A stretch of DNA of 64,000 nt from Anthonomus grandis grandis. Taxonomy: Eukaryota; Arthropoda; Insecta; Coleoptera; Curculionidae. The position numbers and the translations under genes were made by a program. Where the stretch lies: positions 9,858,001 to 9,922,000 of the forward strand of contig NC_065553.1 in assembly GCF_022605725.1 (NCBI RefSeq), in the 5' to 3' direction. Under the pieces are notes generated by a model, which was not told the origin of the DNA, did no database searches, and saw only the letters and a program-made list of their open reading frames with translations. This document shows, in pieces, positions 32,301-42,933 of this stretch; position 1 is the first letter of the stretch; each line of letters begins with the position of its first letter.

Positions 32301-35300
32301 GCATCTCGAACGAGGATTTTTGAGTATAAATGATGACCACTACACCGTGGCCTTTGCCACAGGTATAGAAAATTATTATTTTCTAGCATTCATATATTTC
32401 TAAAATAGTATTCAATAAATCATTTGTCCACAAAAGGCAAAAATTTAAGAACCACATCAAAAATATAATAAAAATGTCATTTTAGTTGCCAGTTTGACTC
32501 TCTCTACACTAGAAGAAGGCTATGTGCAAGACCAGTGCCTTTGTCTGAAATCTGCCTCCATAGCGGAAAAGAAATTCTCCATGTATCCCGCTGTAAGGAG
32601 ATTACATAGATGTTACAGGTATCCCGGAAACAGGTTGTTTTTGTAATATTACGACAAAAATTAGCGGTGCAAATCCTTGGAAAAAAAGTTCCTGTGAACA
32701 TATAAACGTCTTAGGTTTTACACTATAGGGTGGTAAAGTTGGAAAAAAAGCAATTTTTAAGCATCTCTGAGCGTTTTTCCTATACACAATTTAAATTTTT
32801 AAATTCGCCAATGGCATTCGTATGGGCTGAACTGAATATTTTTTTCAAAGAAAAAGGTACGACACTGGTTTTTCTTGTAATAAGATATTTCTTTCAATTT
32901 TTTATTTCTTTTAAAGCATATCTGGTCTCTAGGTAAATTTTCGCCCGATGCACGGTTTTTGCATAAAAAATCAAAAACTATTATTCTGGATAGCCACAAC
33001 GCTTAAATCTGATTATCTTAACCAAGTATTACTTTTATAATTCTATTTCCAACATGTTTTTTTTTAGTTTTTTCTGGTAAAACATTCAAATACATGCCTC
33101 AAATACTTGTATACATGAACACATGTATTAAATTTATCGAAAAAAGCAAGTTTTTTCTTTCAACTTTACCATCCTGTAGTGTAAAATCTAAGACGTTTAG
33201 GAAATATGTTCATAGGAACATTTTTCCTTGATTTCATCCAAGGAAACCTCTGAATTTTATCGCAATATTAAAAAAAACCCTGTATAAAATCAAATAAGCC
33301 ATGTTGATTTTTGTGATAGATACATTATTCCCCCTTTCTTACTGGATAACACATAAAAATAGAATTTAATTCAGTTAAATCGTGTAATTAAATGTGTAAA
33401 TGCGTGAAATTAATAATAAGATTTTTAAATTTTTTAGATTAAATGAAAATGGGGAACTTGAATATACTCTACTTATGGAAACGGCAAAGACTGGGTTGTC
33501 AAAACATGCTGACGTAGTATATAAGAAGGTTGCTGAGGGATGTATAGAAGACTGTTAAACATTTTTAAGTCAAATAACTAAATGAGCTTTCCAAAGCAGA
33601 TCAGAATGATAGGAAGGCATGTGTATCGTCTCTAATATCACAAAAGAAGGAATGTTAAAACTGATATTAAATTTAAAATATCTAATAAATAAGAAATATT
33701 TTAAATTAAATTCACATAATTTAATATTTCATTTTGATCTTGTTTTTTGATCTTACATCCATCTAGTTTGAGATTTACTTGTCCGATAATACTCTCTATC
33801 GTTTTCTGTTCTTTCCATTATATTTTAGGTTTTCATACATTTTACGGTGGTTCTCTATACAAATTAGGTTTTCATATGTATTAAACCATTTACTTATTCT
33901 TCAGAACGTAACAATTACTTTGGCTTCTTTTTGGGTTTTTTTTCCATTGTGCGTTTTTGTTTTTTTGATTTGAATATTTTGAAGATCGCCTTTGGCTAAC
34001 TTGAGAAAACAATACGTTTAGTATTGGTATATTATTAGAATGATAAATTAAAATAAGATTATATTTAGCTGGCTATTATTTATTTCTGAATGGAAGATAC
34101 GTTAGACAACCAACTCAATGATCTTACGACTTACTTATCAACAATTATACCGTTAATTTTAATTATAGCGCGTTAAAAAAATATTTCGAAAACAAGACAG
34201 TTAATAAATCTATCTAGAAAAGATAGTTAATTTAACAGGATTTCGAATCAGTCACACTAAAATAAAACATGAATGCATTATTCAAAAAGAACAGCAATCA
34301 ATGGGCCATTTGTAATCCTCGGCTTACTGTATATTATATTAATAAATAAATATTTAAAAAAGCACGAAGTTTAAGCTCACTCAAAAAAATATTAAGACAA
34401 GGCTTTGCATGGAAAACAGCTGTTTCCTAATAAAATACTTAAAGGAAATTTATATATGGACTTATGTGACTTGTATTATTATTTTTTACGATCCCCGTTA
34501 ATTTTTTTCTTACAATCTGCACTTACATTTTCCATAAGAAAACTGATAGAGCATTCAAAAAAATTAGACAAAGATCTGTAGAGGTTTTAAGGCCCTATGT
34601 ATACCGCTTTGTACCAAAGGACTTACGTAATATTTTATATATTGCTTTATTTAAAAGATGTTCAAGAAAATCGTTATTAGAATAAGGAAAAAAGGTTTGC
34701 GAAAAATACATAAATTTATTAATTTAGACTAATTTACTTAAAACGACATTTTAAGGGTACAAAAGGAAACTGCATGTTAAAGTTTCGTTCATTTCACTAA
34801 GAATGTTTATAGTGGGTTTCTTGGCACTAGAGCAATACAAAAATAATAATGCAAAAATAAGATAGAGATGCACTGGATAAAAAGGATAAGAGAGAAGTTA
34901 ATCGAAATTATACCAGGAAGGCACTTTATAAATACGCATTTAACCCTCGCATAATTCATTTAATGAGTTGAGTGGGATTTATTGTTTTATTTATTTCTGT
35001 ACATTTCATATTAGGAAATATCATGCCTGGTTAACATAAAATTTATTCTGGAAATCAATAAATTTTGAATTTGAATTGATTGATGTTCGTTGCAGGTTAG
35101 CACACAAAGGTTTCCAAAAACTAATGGTGGTTAACCATGGTTGTCAATAGATATTTATTACATAACAGCATTATGTAGTTACGTTTCGTATAAAAAACTT
35201 TAAGGCTTTTAAAGAGGTCCTTAATTTAATCTTATTTTACGTTAATGCTTAAATGTTACTGGGGAATCTGTTGTCTAAATAGACCTGCTAGAGAAATATC

Positions 35301-38300
35301 ATTGACAGATATCTGATTTCAATATTTTAAATAAAATCTTTATTAAAATAAAGTCAACACTAAGTTTATACATCACAAATTCTGGTGAACCTGAAATAAA
35401 TAAAGGGTATATGTATACAGAATGTTTCATAGTTAGTGGGACAAACTTGGAGGGGTTGTAGAGGGCCTCAAAATAAGCAAGTTTGCGCCATAAACCACAC
35501 AATGATTCGGAGATACAGGGTAATGAAATTTCAAGCCTTATTTTTTACGATAAATTTCAGATTCCTGTACGTATTTTTCTGAAAATAAGTAGGTAGTTTC
35601 TATGCATCTAGTACTATTTTCCAATGCATAATTTAATTTTTTATTTTATTAGTGGCGTCCATGCGGGCTAGAACCTGGTTAACTGTTTAAGAAAATGGTA
35701 CACCACTGTTATTTGTTTTTAAATAAAAAATATTTTTCAAATCCTCATTTAATTTAGAGTAAATTTCGTCTCCTGGCTTTGTTTTCTCCGATGTACCGTT
35801 TTCGCATAAAAAAATAAAATCCATTGTTCGAAATTTATTTCTCGCCAAAATTTGAATTTTTAGTTTTGTCCGTTTGATAATATTTACGGTAGGTATTCAT
35901 TACTAGAAACAAAATTGCAATAAAATTCGCCGATTTTTAGGTTTTATAAATATGTACTGATATCAAATTCTTTAAAAAAACATTATTTATCTGACTACTT
36001 TTTACTCAAATATCCCTCATAAAAGAAAAAAGTGAATGTAACAAATTTATTGATGTCATACATAGCTTATAAGAACAAATTTATCTTGAAAAATAAGATT
36101 TTTTCTTCAAATTTTATCACCATGTTTCTCTAATAATCTAACGATTTTCGGATAGGGCTTTTTTGGGCAAACTTGCTTATTTTGAGGCCCTCTACAACCC
36201 CTCCGAGTTTGTCCCACTAATTATGAAACACCCTGTATAAGAATTTGAAAAAGCTTGAATCAATGAATATTTATCACGTACCTAGGATATCCATCATCAA
36301 ATGCCGGTTCCATAAGTAAACTCCTTGGCACGACCACAGCGTTTTTCGAAGGTATAAATCTAATTTTTGGCTCTTCTTTTAAAATTTCATCTAAATAGAC
36401 CCCTTCAGGCAAATGGTTTAGCAACATTACTTCCTGAAGTTTATTTTCGAAAACGATCGCATTCCTCATATTTTCAAAAAGCATCCTTTTCAAGACTCTT
36501 AATTTGTTATAATAGTCTTTTAAGTAATTTGTTTTGGTAGCGGATTCAGGAAGTCCGATGATAAGAGATAGCGATTTTAGCTAAAATTGCCGGATTATAT
36601 AAAAAATTTAAAAAATATAAAATATAAATTACCTTTCCCTGAAAATGTTGCGTGAGCAAAAGAGTGTCATCAAAATTCACCCGTTTTAATATCAAATCTG
36701 TTATCACATTAAAAGTATTATTTACAATTGCTCGGGTGTTTTGTGAAATAGGGTAAGTCTTTTCTAGATGAAATTCTGCCGCTAATGGCATGTACTTTTT
36801 GACCAGTCTGGTGCAAATTTCTTGACGCCTTTTTGACATGGATGTTCCTAAACATAAATTTATTATTATTTACTTTCTAATTTGAATAAATACCTTAGTA
36901 TATACCATATAGCTGATTATTAAAAGAAACTACGGCGGACGTATACGTCTCAGACAAATAAGGTATGAATTCTCGCACCAAACACCATATCAAATATCCA
37001 TTTAACGTTGTGCTATCGGTTGATGATATTATTTGAGCTACTTGCATCAAATATTCAGGCGATGTTACTATCACGTCTGTGTTATCTGAGATGGTGACTT
37101 CGGTGAACATTGCTTGAAGAATATCAAAAAATGGAATCTGGAAAAAATACAGCGTAAGTATAATTTTGATGAATAATTTGATAAAAGTGGAACAGTTTCG
37201 CATTATGGCTACATTTGAACAGCAATAATCATTAAAAATGCTCCTGGATTTTGTTATAGTCTACACATTCGATTCGTTAAATTCGAATATTCCGAATACT
37301 AAGAAACATTAAGGTTCTAATTTGTTCAAAACTTCCTGGTTCAAAAAAAGGTTAAAAGATAGACTAAATCAAATTAATTGTTCTTAGCATTCTGGACATT
37401 GGTGTTTAAAATGTAAATATGTCTATGTAAATTACATTTAAAGAAAGAAGTAATTGTTAAATTATGGATTATATCTTGGTGCTCATCACTATATTATCGA
37501 ACAATACTATAAATAAGGACGAACATAAACTTGCTGTTGTTTTATAAGTTATTGCACTAGTATGCAGGGTGGGTGCTTAATTTTGACCCGTTTCAACTCT
37601 TTAAAGGGATTTTACTAAGAATACTTTAGTTAATCTGATGCTGTGATGAAAAACTGTTACAAAATGTTGTAATTTTTATGGGACTATTATGTAGATTAAT
37701 TTAATGTTATTTTTTTAAGACTGTTAACTATTTTCATGGAATTAATTATTAATTTTTCTTAAATTTATAGTTGCAGATTTGATGTAGAATCAAAATTCTC
37801 TATGTTAAAATAAAGTTGGGTGGTAGTATTTTTTACAAAACCACTGAGTTATGGTTAGTTTTTACTTAGAAAATAGTATTCTATAATGAAAGTTTGGTGC
37901 CAGATTTTTTATTTTTAAGTAAACGATAGATATATTCCTTAGCATTAAAATGCCTGGAAAAATTGTTTATTCTTTCATTTCTCTATTTGTATATTGGGTT
38001 CTTCCTGAGGGAAAAATAGAGACGTTTTTTGTTGCTTTTATAATGTAATAATTTAATATTGTATGAAAAAGTACCGATCGCGACCTCTAGTGTCAAGTTG
38101 GTTAATGACCTTGTAAAAAAAATAAGAACTCCTAGATGGCGTTAGCTGTTCTTCGCTTTGAATTTTAAGCAATTTACTGGAATCAGGATGTTTTTGGCGC
38201 TCTCTCTCTCTGACTAACGTGACTTTTCTATCTGTCTTTGTCATTGGTCTCGTATGTTGTACAGTGTACTATGCGGTAGGTTACTGATTTTGGTAGCATA

Positions 38301-41300
38301 GAGTTTTGATTTCAGGGGTTGTACTTTTAATAAGAAACTGTCTTATAATTTTAACAACAATGATTTGTTTAAGTGAAAGTTTAAACAATGAACATTGACT
38401 AGTATTTGCATATTTTATAATATAGAGTTAATAATTAAAGCTTATTTTGTGTTTTACTTCTTTAAATCCTTTTTTTATGTGAGAACCAATTTTCTAGTTA
38501 AATGTTCTTAAAACTGTACTTTAATTAAACACTTCAAACTGGATGACGCCCACAATTTGCCTCTATTAAAGACTTTCAACATCAGTCAATTAAAATCAAA
38601 AAAGTGGTTACATCTTCTTGAGAATAGCAGAAATTCTTAAAGAGTAGACATATTTTTCGATACATATTCAGAAACAGTAGATCTAGTTCTGAACAGTAAA
38701 ATATCTGGAAGAATAGATCTATCCTTTTAAATGTTTAAATCTAATGAGTTTTCTTAAAGGAAGATCAACTACACAAAATCAGTGAGAGAATAGCAAAAAT
38801 ATAACAGGATTCCTGAGGAATTTAGACAACATTAAGAATTCTTAGAGAAAAACAGAATGCCTGGAACAAGAGATACATTCTTGAGAATCCTTTAAGAGAT
38901 TTCTTGGGAAGAGCAGCAGACATATTTTCCAATACATATCCAGAAATAGTACATTTATTTTTAAACAGTAGAATACCTACTCTTTCAGTTGTTCGAATAT
39001 ATTGGGCTCTTTCTGCAAGAAGAACAGAGCAGTGAGAGAACAGCAAACATATAAAAGGATTCCTAGGAGATTCACAAAATACTAAGAACTTCTGAAAGAG
39101 AAGAGATCGATCTCAAAAGTTTAAAGTTTAATCTCGGTAGTCCTCCATGTTTTGTATGTATGTCAGTTAATAAAAACAGAATTAATGATAATAGATATAA
39201 AAAATCATTTTAACGGATCTTCAATATTGGTCAAAACTTTCTTGGCCCAAATAAAGCAATAAGATAATATACATTTGATTTTTTATCTAATTTCTAATAA
39301 TATTTTAATATGCAAAATAGATAATTCAATATTTAAAAAAAAAATTGATAAAGGCTTCTTGGAAGCTTCTTCATTAAAAGCAGAAACTCAACAGAAGAAA
39401 ATCTTAAAAATTCTAATTATTTTCCAATCGTTATAGCTGATTTCCTAGAAATCATGCTACTTGTTAACGATGTTAATAAATCCAAATCATACATGCATTA
39501 AACCGATATAAGCGTCCCGCATAAATGAAATACGTAAGCAATAAAATCAAAACGCATTAAGATAATTAATGCAGCATTTTATATTCCGATCAAACATCGC
39601 TCACTACTTTGACTTTGACGATAATAAAAATTAATAATAAAGGTTTAAGCCACTAAAATAACTTACCGTACTTGTAGTTTCTTTCAATTCGAATATCGAT
39701 ATCGCACTGTTAGTTGTAACGGGATTCTGCAAACTGATTCTGTCAGGATAAACTTCCGCAAGTCGTTTTTCATAGTTGAACATGTCTTTTGCAAATTTCG
39801 CTGCCTCGCTTTGGGTTGAGCTTAAAGAGATTACTACGTCTCTGATATAGCTGATATATGCAATTATAACCTAAAAAAAATTTTTTTATAGATAAACGTA
39901 ATGTATTTAATTAATTCTTTTTATTTGATTATTAGCAAATAGCAAGAAAAAATTTCCAATAAACTATTTCCTTGGGCATATTTATTTAAGGACACCTAAT
40001 GGATATAGCAATAATGAGAGCGGATATTAGATCTGGAAACATTCAAAAATTAGTCAGACGATAAAATCCAGTAACAAAATGTCGTTTTAAAATCTGTTAA
40101 TGGGCTTTACAAACAGACACTCTGTTTAATGACCCGTTAATATAATGACACTATGGTGCTTTCTCTATGAGTTATAAAATATTATTATTCGCTTTAATTT
40201 TACTGGAAGAAGGAACTTCCTAGTGTTTAAATTTGGAATATAGTGTATACAAAAAAAGAACAATTTTTTTTTGTTTTATTAACAAGATAGTTCATTTGAA
40301 AAATGTAAATGGATAATTGGGTCATTAACAAATGACAAAAAAATATATATTTGAAAATCTAATGTATGGTTATTATTACCCCTGTTATTTATTACCCGAA
40401 ATTAGGATGTATCGGTGTTTGCTTCAATTAGATTTTGAAATACAATTGGATTTTACAATGGATTTTATTGGATTTACTGCCTGTGTGTTTAACAGTAATA
40501 GTATGGTTATAATAGCTGACTGATGATTAACTACTTAAATCCATCACATACTGTAATATAGAAGTTAGTTGGAATCAAAATTGATCAATGCAGACAAATG
40601 ATTTCTTTTATAATAGATTTAATCTTGGTTTTAAGTCTCAAAGGTGACTTGCAATTTTTATCAAAACCTTCTTTTTAGGTATTTATTATAGTTGACCACA
40701 GTAATCTTTAAACATAAGCATTAAAATGAGGAGTTTACCCAAACCTGAGCTTTTTTATGAGTTAGTCACAATATTGCAATTCCCGTATCAAATTCTATAG
40801 AGCGTAGAGCACATACTCATGACATTATGAAACGTTACCTCATTTTATTTATATCAAGCAAAAATTTGGGTATTTTATTTATTATTGGATATAACTTAAA
40901 TCAACTATTTGAGACCATTAGTTTGAAATGTAGCTGTAAATGTTATGAGTATAGCTGTATATGTCCAAAGCTGTATATGTCCCCTTTTAAAGGTAAATTA
41001 TTCATTATCCTGATTTCTCATAAATGTTTCTATGAAAATTTACGTTGCGGAGTTATAAATGGATTGTAACAAATAAGTAGAATAAATTATTGTTGATACC
41101 ATGTTACTTGGATTTATTTTTGTTCAAAAAACTCATCCATTACTCTCGTTATTTATTTTTGCTGTTTTATATTAATCGTTCATATTAATGCTTTTGTATC
41201 TAAATATAGGACTATAGAAAAAAAGTTGAAACTATTTCACAATATTTTTTACATATTACTATTTACGATTAATTGAATATCTACATTTTTAACTGAAGCC

Positions 41301-42933
41301 CTTTAAAACTTTCTTCTTTAATAATTGATACACATCCAAATGGTCTAGGGAGCAAGGAAAAAAGTTCTTATACAAAAGTTGAAGTGCTATGGGATTGATC
41401 ATCATGGCTTATATCAGCTACTTAAGAAGTCGAATGCAATGAACCCCTTAGCAATGGTCACCTGTCTAACTCGGTTGAGCGCAACGTTCCTCACAGTTCC
41501 ATCTTGAGACCCCTACTATTCCTCATATATGTCAATGATCTTCATAAGGTGACCCAAGATGCTAAAATTTGGTAATTTGCAGATGACATAAGTAGCCAGA
41601 AGTAGAAAGAGTCTGTCGTTGTCTAAACTACATGGTGAAGGTTTGCGTCAAGAGTGGTTTATTTTTCTCACTGAACGCATATAAAACTATCAGGATTTTC
41701 TTTTATTCTTGGTTTCAGTTTTCTTCTCTCGGCATCACCCAGTTGACTTTCGAGAAGCATATTGATAGTGTGATTTTAAGTATAAAATAAGTGAGTAAAA
41801 AAAGTATAAGTTGCTTAAGACTCTCTAGAAACATGTACCTCTTACGAAACTTAGTAAAAATTCTTCCGTGCCAAGTATTAATTCTATCATGGAATATTTC
41901 AGTCAATAGCCACTTATACTATACTGACTTGGGGCACTCTTGTCATGCAGGTCGCATTTTTGCTTTGCAGAGAAAGGCTGTTCCGGTTATTGCTGGGAAA
42001 AGCTATAGGAAGGATGTTAGATTTACTTTGGAACACCTAAACGTCTTAACAATTCAAGAATCAGAATTGGCAATTTTTGGCATGCATTCTTTTTAGCGAT
42101 GAATCAAGGTGTGGTTTAAGTCTTGATTCAAGAGGCAGACAAGCGAGATACGTTGCCAGGAAACAGCCTTAAAACTATCCAAGAACTTGACAGGTAGCAC
42201 GGCGCGACTTTGATGGTTTGCGCTGAAGTTCCGTTATGTTTTGAGACTAATTTTGTTCCAATTGAACGGTTTTTAATAGAAAACGATTATCGCACAGAAT
42301 TTGGTGAAATGTTGTACTTATGCACCGCAATGCATGTCCGTAGGTTACATTGATACACGAACCGCTAGAAACTTTTTGGAGCTGCACAATATACATGTAT
42401 TGACATGGCCTGCACAATCTTCTGGCTTAAATCCTATCGATATTTAAAAAATATTCGATTTTGAAGAATTTTCGATATTTTACTTCTTTAAATTGTCATA
42501 CATTATTAATCCCCCGGTATACCACGATAAATTTTTGTGTTTTTGTTCAGCTATTTCCAAAATGAATTCAGATGGAGTATTTAATTTCATCATCAGAGAT
42601 CAGGATTTAGTTTCCAAATTTTCATTTAATTGTCTTTTAATACATTTGTCTCCTAAACCATTTTGATGTCTCTATTTGTAATTTTTTGTAATAAAATAAC
42701 AAATATAATCATGTTTCTTACCGGGTCATCAGAGTCCCTATAATAATAGTCCCTATCAGGAAGCCCCAATCCAGATGGTGATATCCTAATGGCATTGGTA
42801 TCAGGCACATAAGGATGAGGAGCGACATCGATTTTGAAAAATGGAGAAATACCATATTTAACGTGGAGTTGAGTTAGAATCGACCTACGGTCAAAATCCA
42901 CATCGGTCCAATCACGAAGAATGTACCACCCGC
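29392..42933 (-). CDS. M13 (neprilysin-like) peptidase homologue, probably catalytically dead, 5' end missing
   Basis: Ten exons in transcription order: 42722-42933, 39667-39870, 36906-37137, 36633-36847, 36282-36580, 31146-31313, 30986-31085, 29896-29988, 29540-29616, 29392-29482, all GT-AG and phase-matched, about 563 residues. Family landmarks: GGWYILRDW, GLGLPDRDYYYRD, FAKDMFNYEKRLAEV, NYLKDYYNKLRV, and the Cys-rich C-terminus FGCFDTSIKQC. M13 enzymes are usually type II membrane or secreted zinc peptidases of about 750 residues, so about 190 N-terminal residues (tail, membrane anchor, first Cys-rich part) are not identified. Every active-site motif is altered: HExxH is replaced (LGVEMAQAILS), GENxAD is replaced (LKEVLAVKIAHE), the substrate-binding NAxY is replaced (KIRFIPSKN), and the terminal CxxW reads CQTVF. 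There are no stops or frameshifts, so it looks like a maintained pseudoenzyme, perhaps a binding protein. Two introns host a complete gene and several transposons. Confidence 0.85.
30055..30100. repeat. Near-perfect palindrome centred on CACGTG
   Basis: Two adjoining 23-bp arms with two mismatches, no loop, centred at 30077/30078. It lies in the M13 intron 29989-30985, next to the hammerhead-like relic at 30139-30178. Confidence 0.7.
30139..30178 (+). repeat. Decayed hammerhead-like retroelement motif
   Basis: CCGAAGA (for CUGANGA), one extra base, a 6-bp hairpin with one mismatch (GCTAAC/GTTATC), GAAA, then the same ACACGTGT element as motif A. The change in the first core box and weak outer pairing suggest a dead relic. 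Confidence 0.35.
30630..30850 (-). pseudogene. Mariner-type transposase C-terminal fragment
   Basis: The minus strand reads RERWIGRRGIVEWPARSPEL then TPLDFFLWSHLK, the C-terminal catalytic region of a mariner-superfamily transposase, then after a local rearrangement FANVRRRFEQQLHY. It keeps the third acidic residue (TPLD) but nothing of the N-terminal half. A copy of the same family as the remnant at 8107-9070. Confidence 0.75.
30986..31085 (-). CDS. M13 exon that should carry the third zinc ligand
   Basis: Reads RLNGTALTVLKEVLAVKIAHE where active M13 enzymes have VNG-LTLGENIADNGGL. The Glu that is the third zinc ligand and the Asp that orients the His are both absent. Splice sites and phase are normal. 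Confidence 0.8.
31146..31313 (-). CDS. M13 exon that should carry HExxH
   Basis: This exon follows the one encoding FIPSKNAVVVPRSLLMEPAF (the counterpart of the NEIVFPAGILQPPFF region) and so must hold the zinc motif. It reads PVIYGRLGVEMAQAILSAIL where active members have GGIG-VIGHEITHGFD. Both zinc-binding His and the catalytic Glu are missing. The rest of the exon still aligns (SLWAANNKVL, and a Cys near the end as in the family), so this is substitution, not a wrong frame. Confidence 0.85.
31826..31864. repeat. Perfect 39-bp palindrome
   Basis: Two 19-bp arms (CAACACATAAATTTGTTTA and its exact complement) separated by a single base. It would fold to a perfect hairpin. No flanking duplication seen. 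Confidence 0.8.
32036..33558 (+). CDS. Nitrobindin / THAP4-C-terminal-type protein, nested in the M13 intron
   Basis: Four exons: 32036-32090, 32150-32362, 32486-32618, 33438-33558, GT-AG and phase-matched, giving 173 residues plus TAA. The protein matches the nitrobindin-like beta-barrel found alone in bacteria and plants and as the C-terminal domain of THAP4: SLEPLKWLVGKWKT, FTEHMEFLSFGAPLLVFSSK, RHLERGFLSI, VASLTLSTLEEG, RLNENGELEYTLLMETAK, and the C-terminal VVYKKV. This family binds haem and reacts with nitric oxide or peroxynitrite; a His near the C-terminus is the haem ligand. Here that region reads LSKHADVVYKKV where THAP4 has HLHVTYKKV, so one His is kept and the second is Asp. No THAP zinc finger is encoded, and the length fits a stand-alone domain. 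The start is the ATG that opens exon 1. The gene lies antisense in an M13 intron, and its last intron carries a MITE. Confidence 0.88.
32629..33284. mobile_element. Long-terminal-inverted-repeat MITE in nitrobindin intron
   Basis: Left end ACAGGTTGTTTTTGTAATAT and right end (reverse complement) ACAGGGTTTTTTTTAATAT. The arms match, with gaps, through TGAACATAT, AAACGTCTTAG, TTTTACACTA and GGTAAAGTTG, about 130-150 bp per side. No transposase inside. It begins about ten bases after the splice donor at 32619 and makes up most of this 819-nt intron. Confidence 0.7.
33684..33689 (+). promoter_or_regulatory. Nitrobindin gene polyadenylation signal
   Basis: AATAAA about 125 nt after the stop codon of the nitrobindin-type gene. 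Confidence 0.4.
35413..36239. mobile_element. MITE-like element with 74-bp inverted ends
   Basis: Arms 35413-35486 and 36166-36239 are near-identical inverted repeats: TATACAGnnTGTTTCATA, then TTAGTGGGACAAACT and GGAGGGGTTGTAGAGGGCC, then AAAATAAGCAAGTTTGC. No coding capacity inside. Its right end is 42 bp from the donor of M13 exon 36282-36580. The CAGGGTGTTTC-type end resembles other elements in this window. Confidence 0.8.
37138..39666. other. M13 intron with diverged tandem duplication
   Basis: No gene. About 38050-38290 is a GC-richer patch (GCGACCTCTAGTG, CTCCTAGATGGCG) resembling a retroelement 5' region. About 38640-39100 holds a diverged tandem duplication. Confidence 0.5.
38640..39100. 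repeat. Diverged tandem duplication
   Basis: Two copies of a roughly 250-285-bp unit. The phrase AGACATATTTT-C-ATACATAT recurs at about 38645 and 38930, and CAGTGAGAGAA-AGCAAA-ATATAA at about 38780 and 39030. The different offsets imply an insertion or deletion between copies. Confidence 0.55.
41370..42090 (+). pseudogene. Non-LTR retrotransposon reverse transcriptase fragment
   Basis: Frames on the plus strand give LQKLKCYGIDHHGL, VPHSSILRPLLFLIYVNDL (consensus VPQGSILGPLLFLIYINDL), FADDISS (the catalytic box, consensus FADDT), then a longer open stretch with LYYTDLGHSCHAGRIFALQR and KAVPVIAGKSYRKDVRFTLE. This is the palm-to-thumb part of a Jockey/CR1-type ORF2. Multiple frameshifts. It lies in the M13 intron 39871-42721, whose remaining sequence shows no gene. 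Confidence 0.75.
42091..42445 (+). pseudogene. Tc1-like transposase fragment
   Basis: FSDESRCGLSLDSRGRQARY (first catalytic Asp region), then after frameshifts NARVHVGYIDTRTARNFLEL and HNIHVLTWPAQSSGLNPI, the second and third catalytic regions of a Tc1-type transposase. It directly abuts the non-LTR fragment upstream, indicating insertion of one element into the other. Confidence 0.7.

Larger units (their letters stand above)
31314..36281. other. 5-kb M13 intron
   Basis: Hosts the antisense nitrobindin-type gene (32036-33558) with its MITE, a perfect short palindrome (31826-31864) and a second MITE (35413-36239). At 34930-35090 a stretch ending AATAAATTTTGAATTTGAATTG looks like the 3' tail of an old non-LTR element. 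The rest is AT-rich with nothing recognised. Confidence 0.6.

Noticed and set aside
40332..41069. Open frames on the plus strand of 63 and 80 codons
   Set aside because: AT-driven composition, no domain, inside an M13 intron with no splice support.
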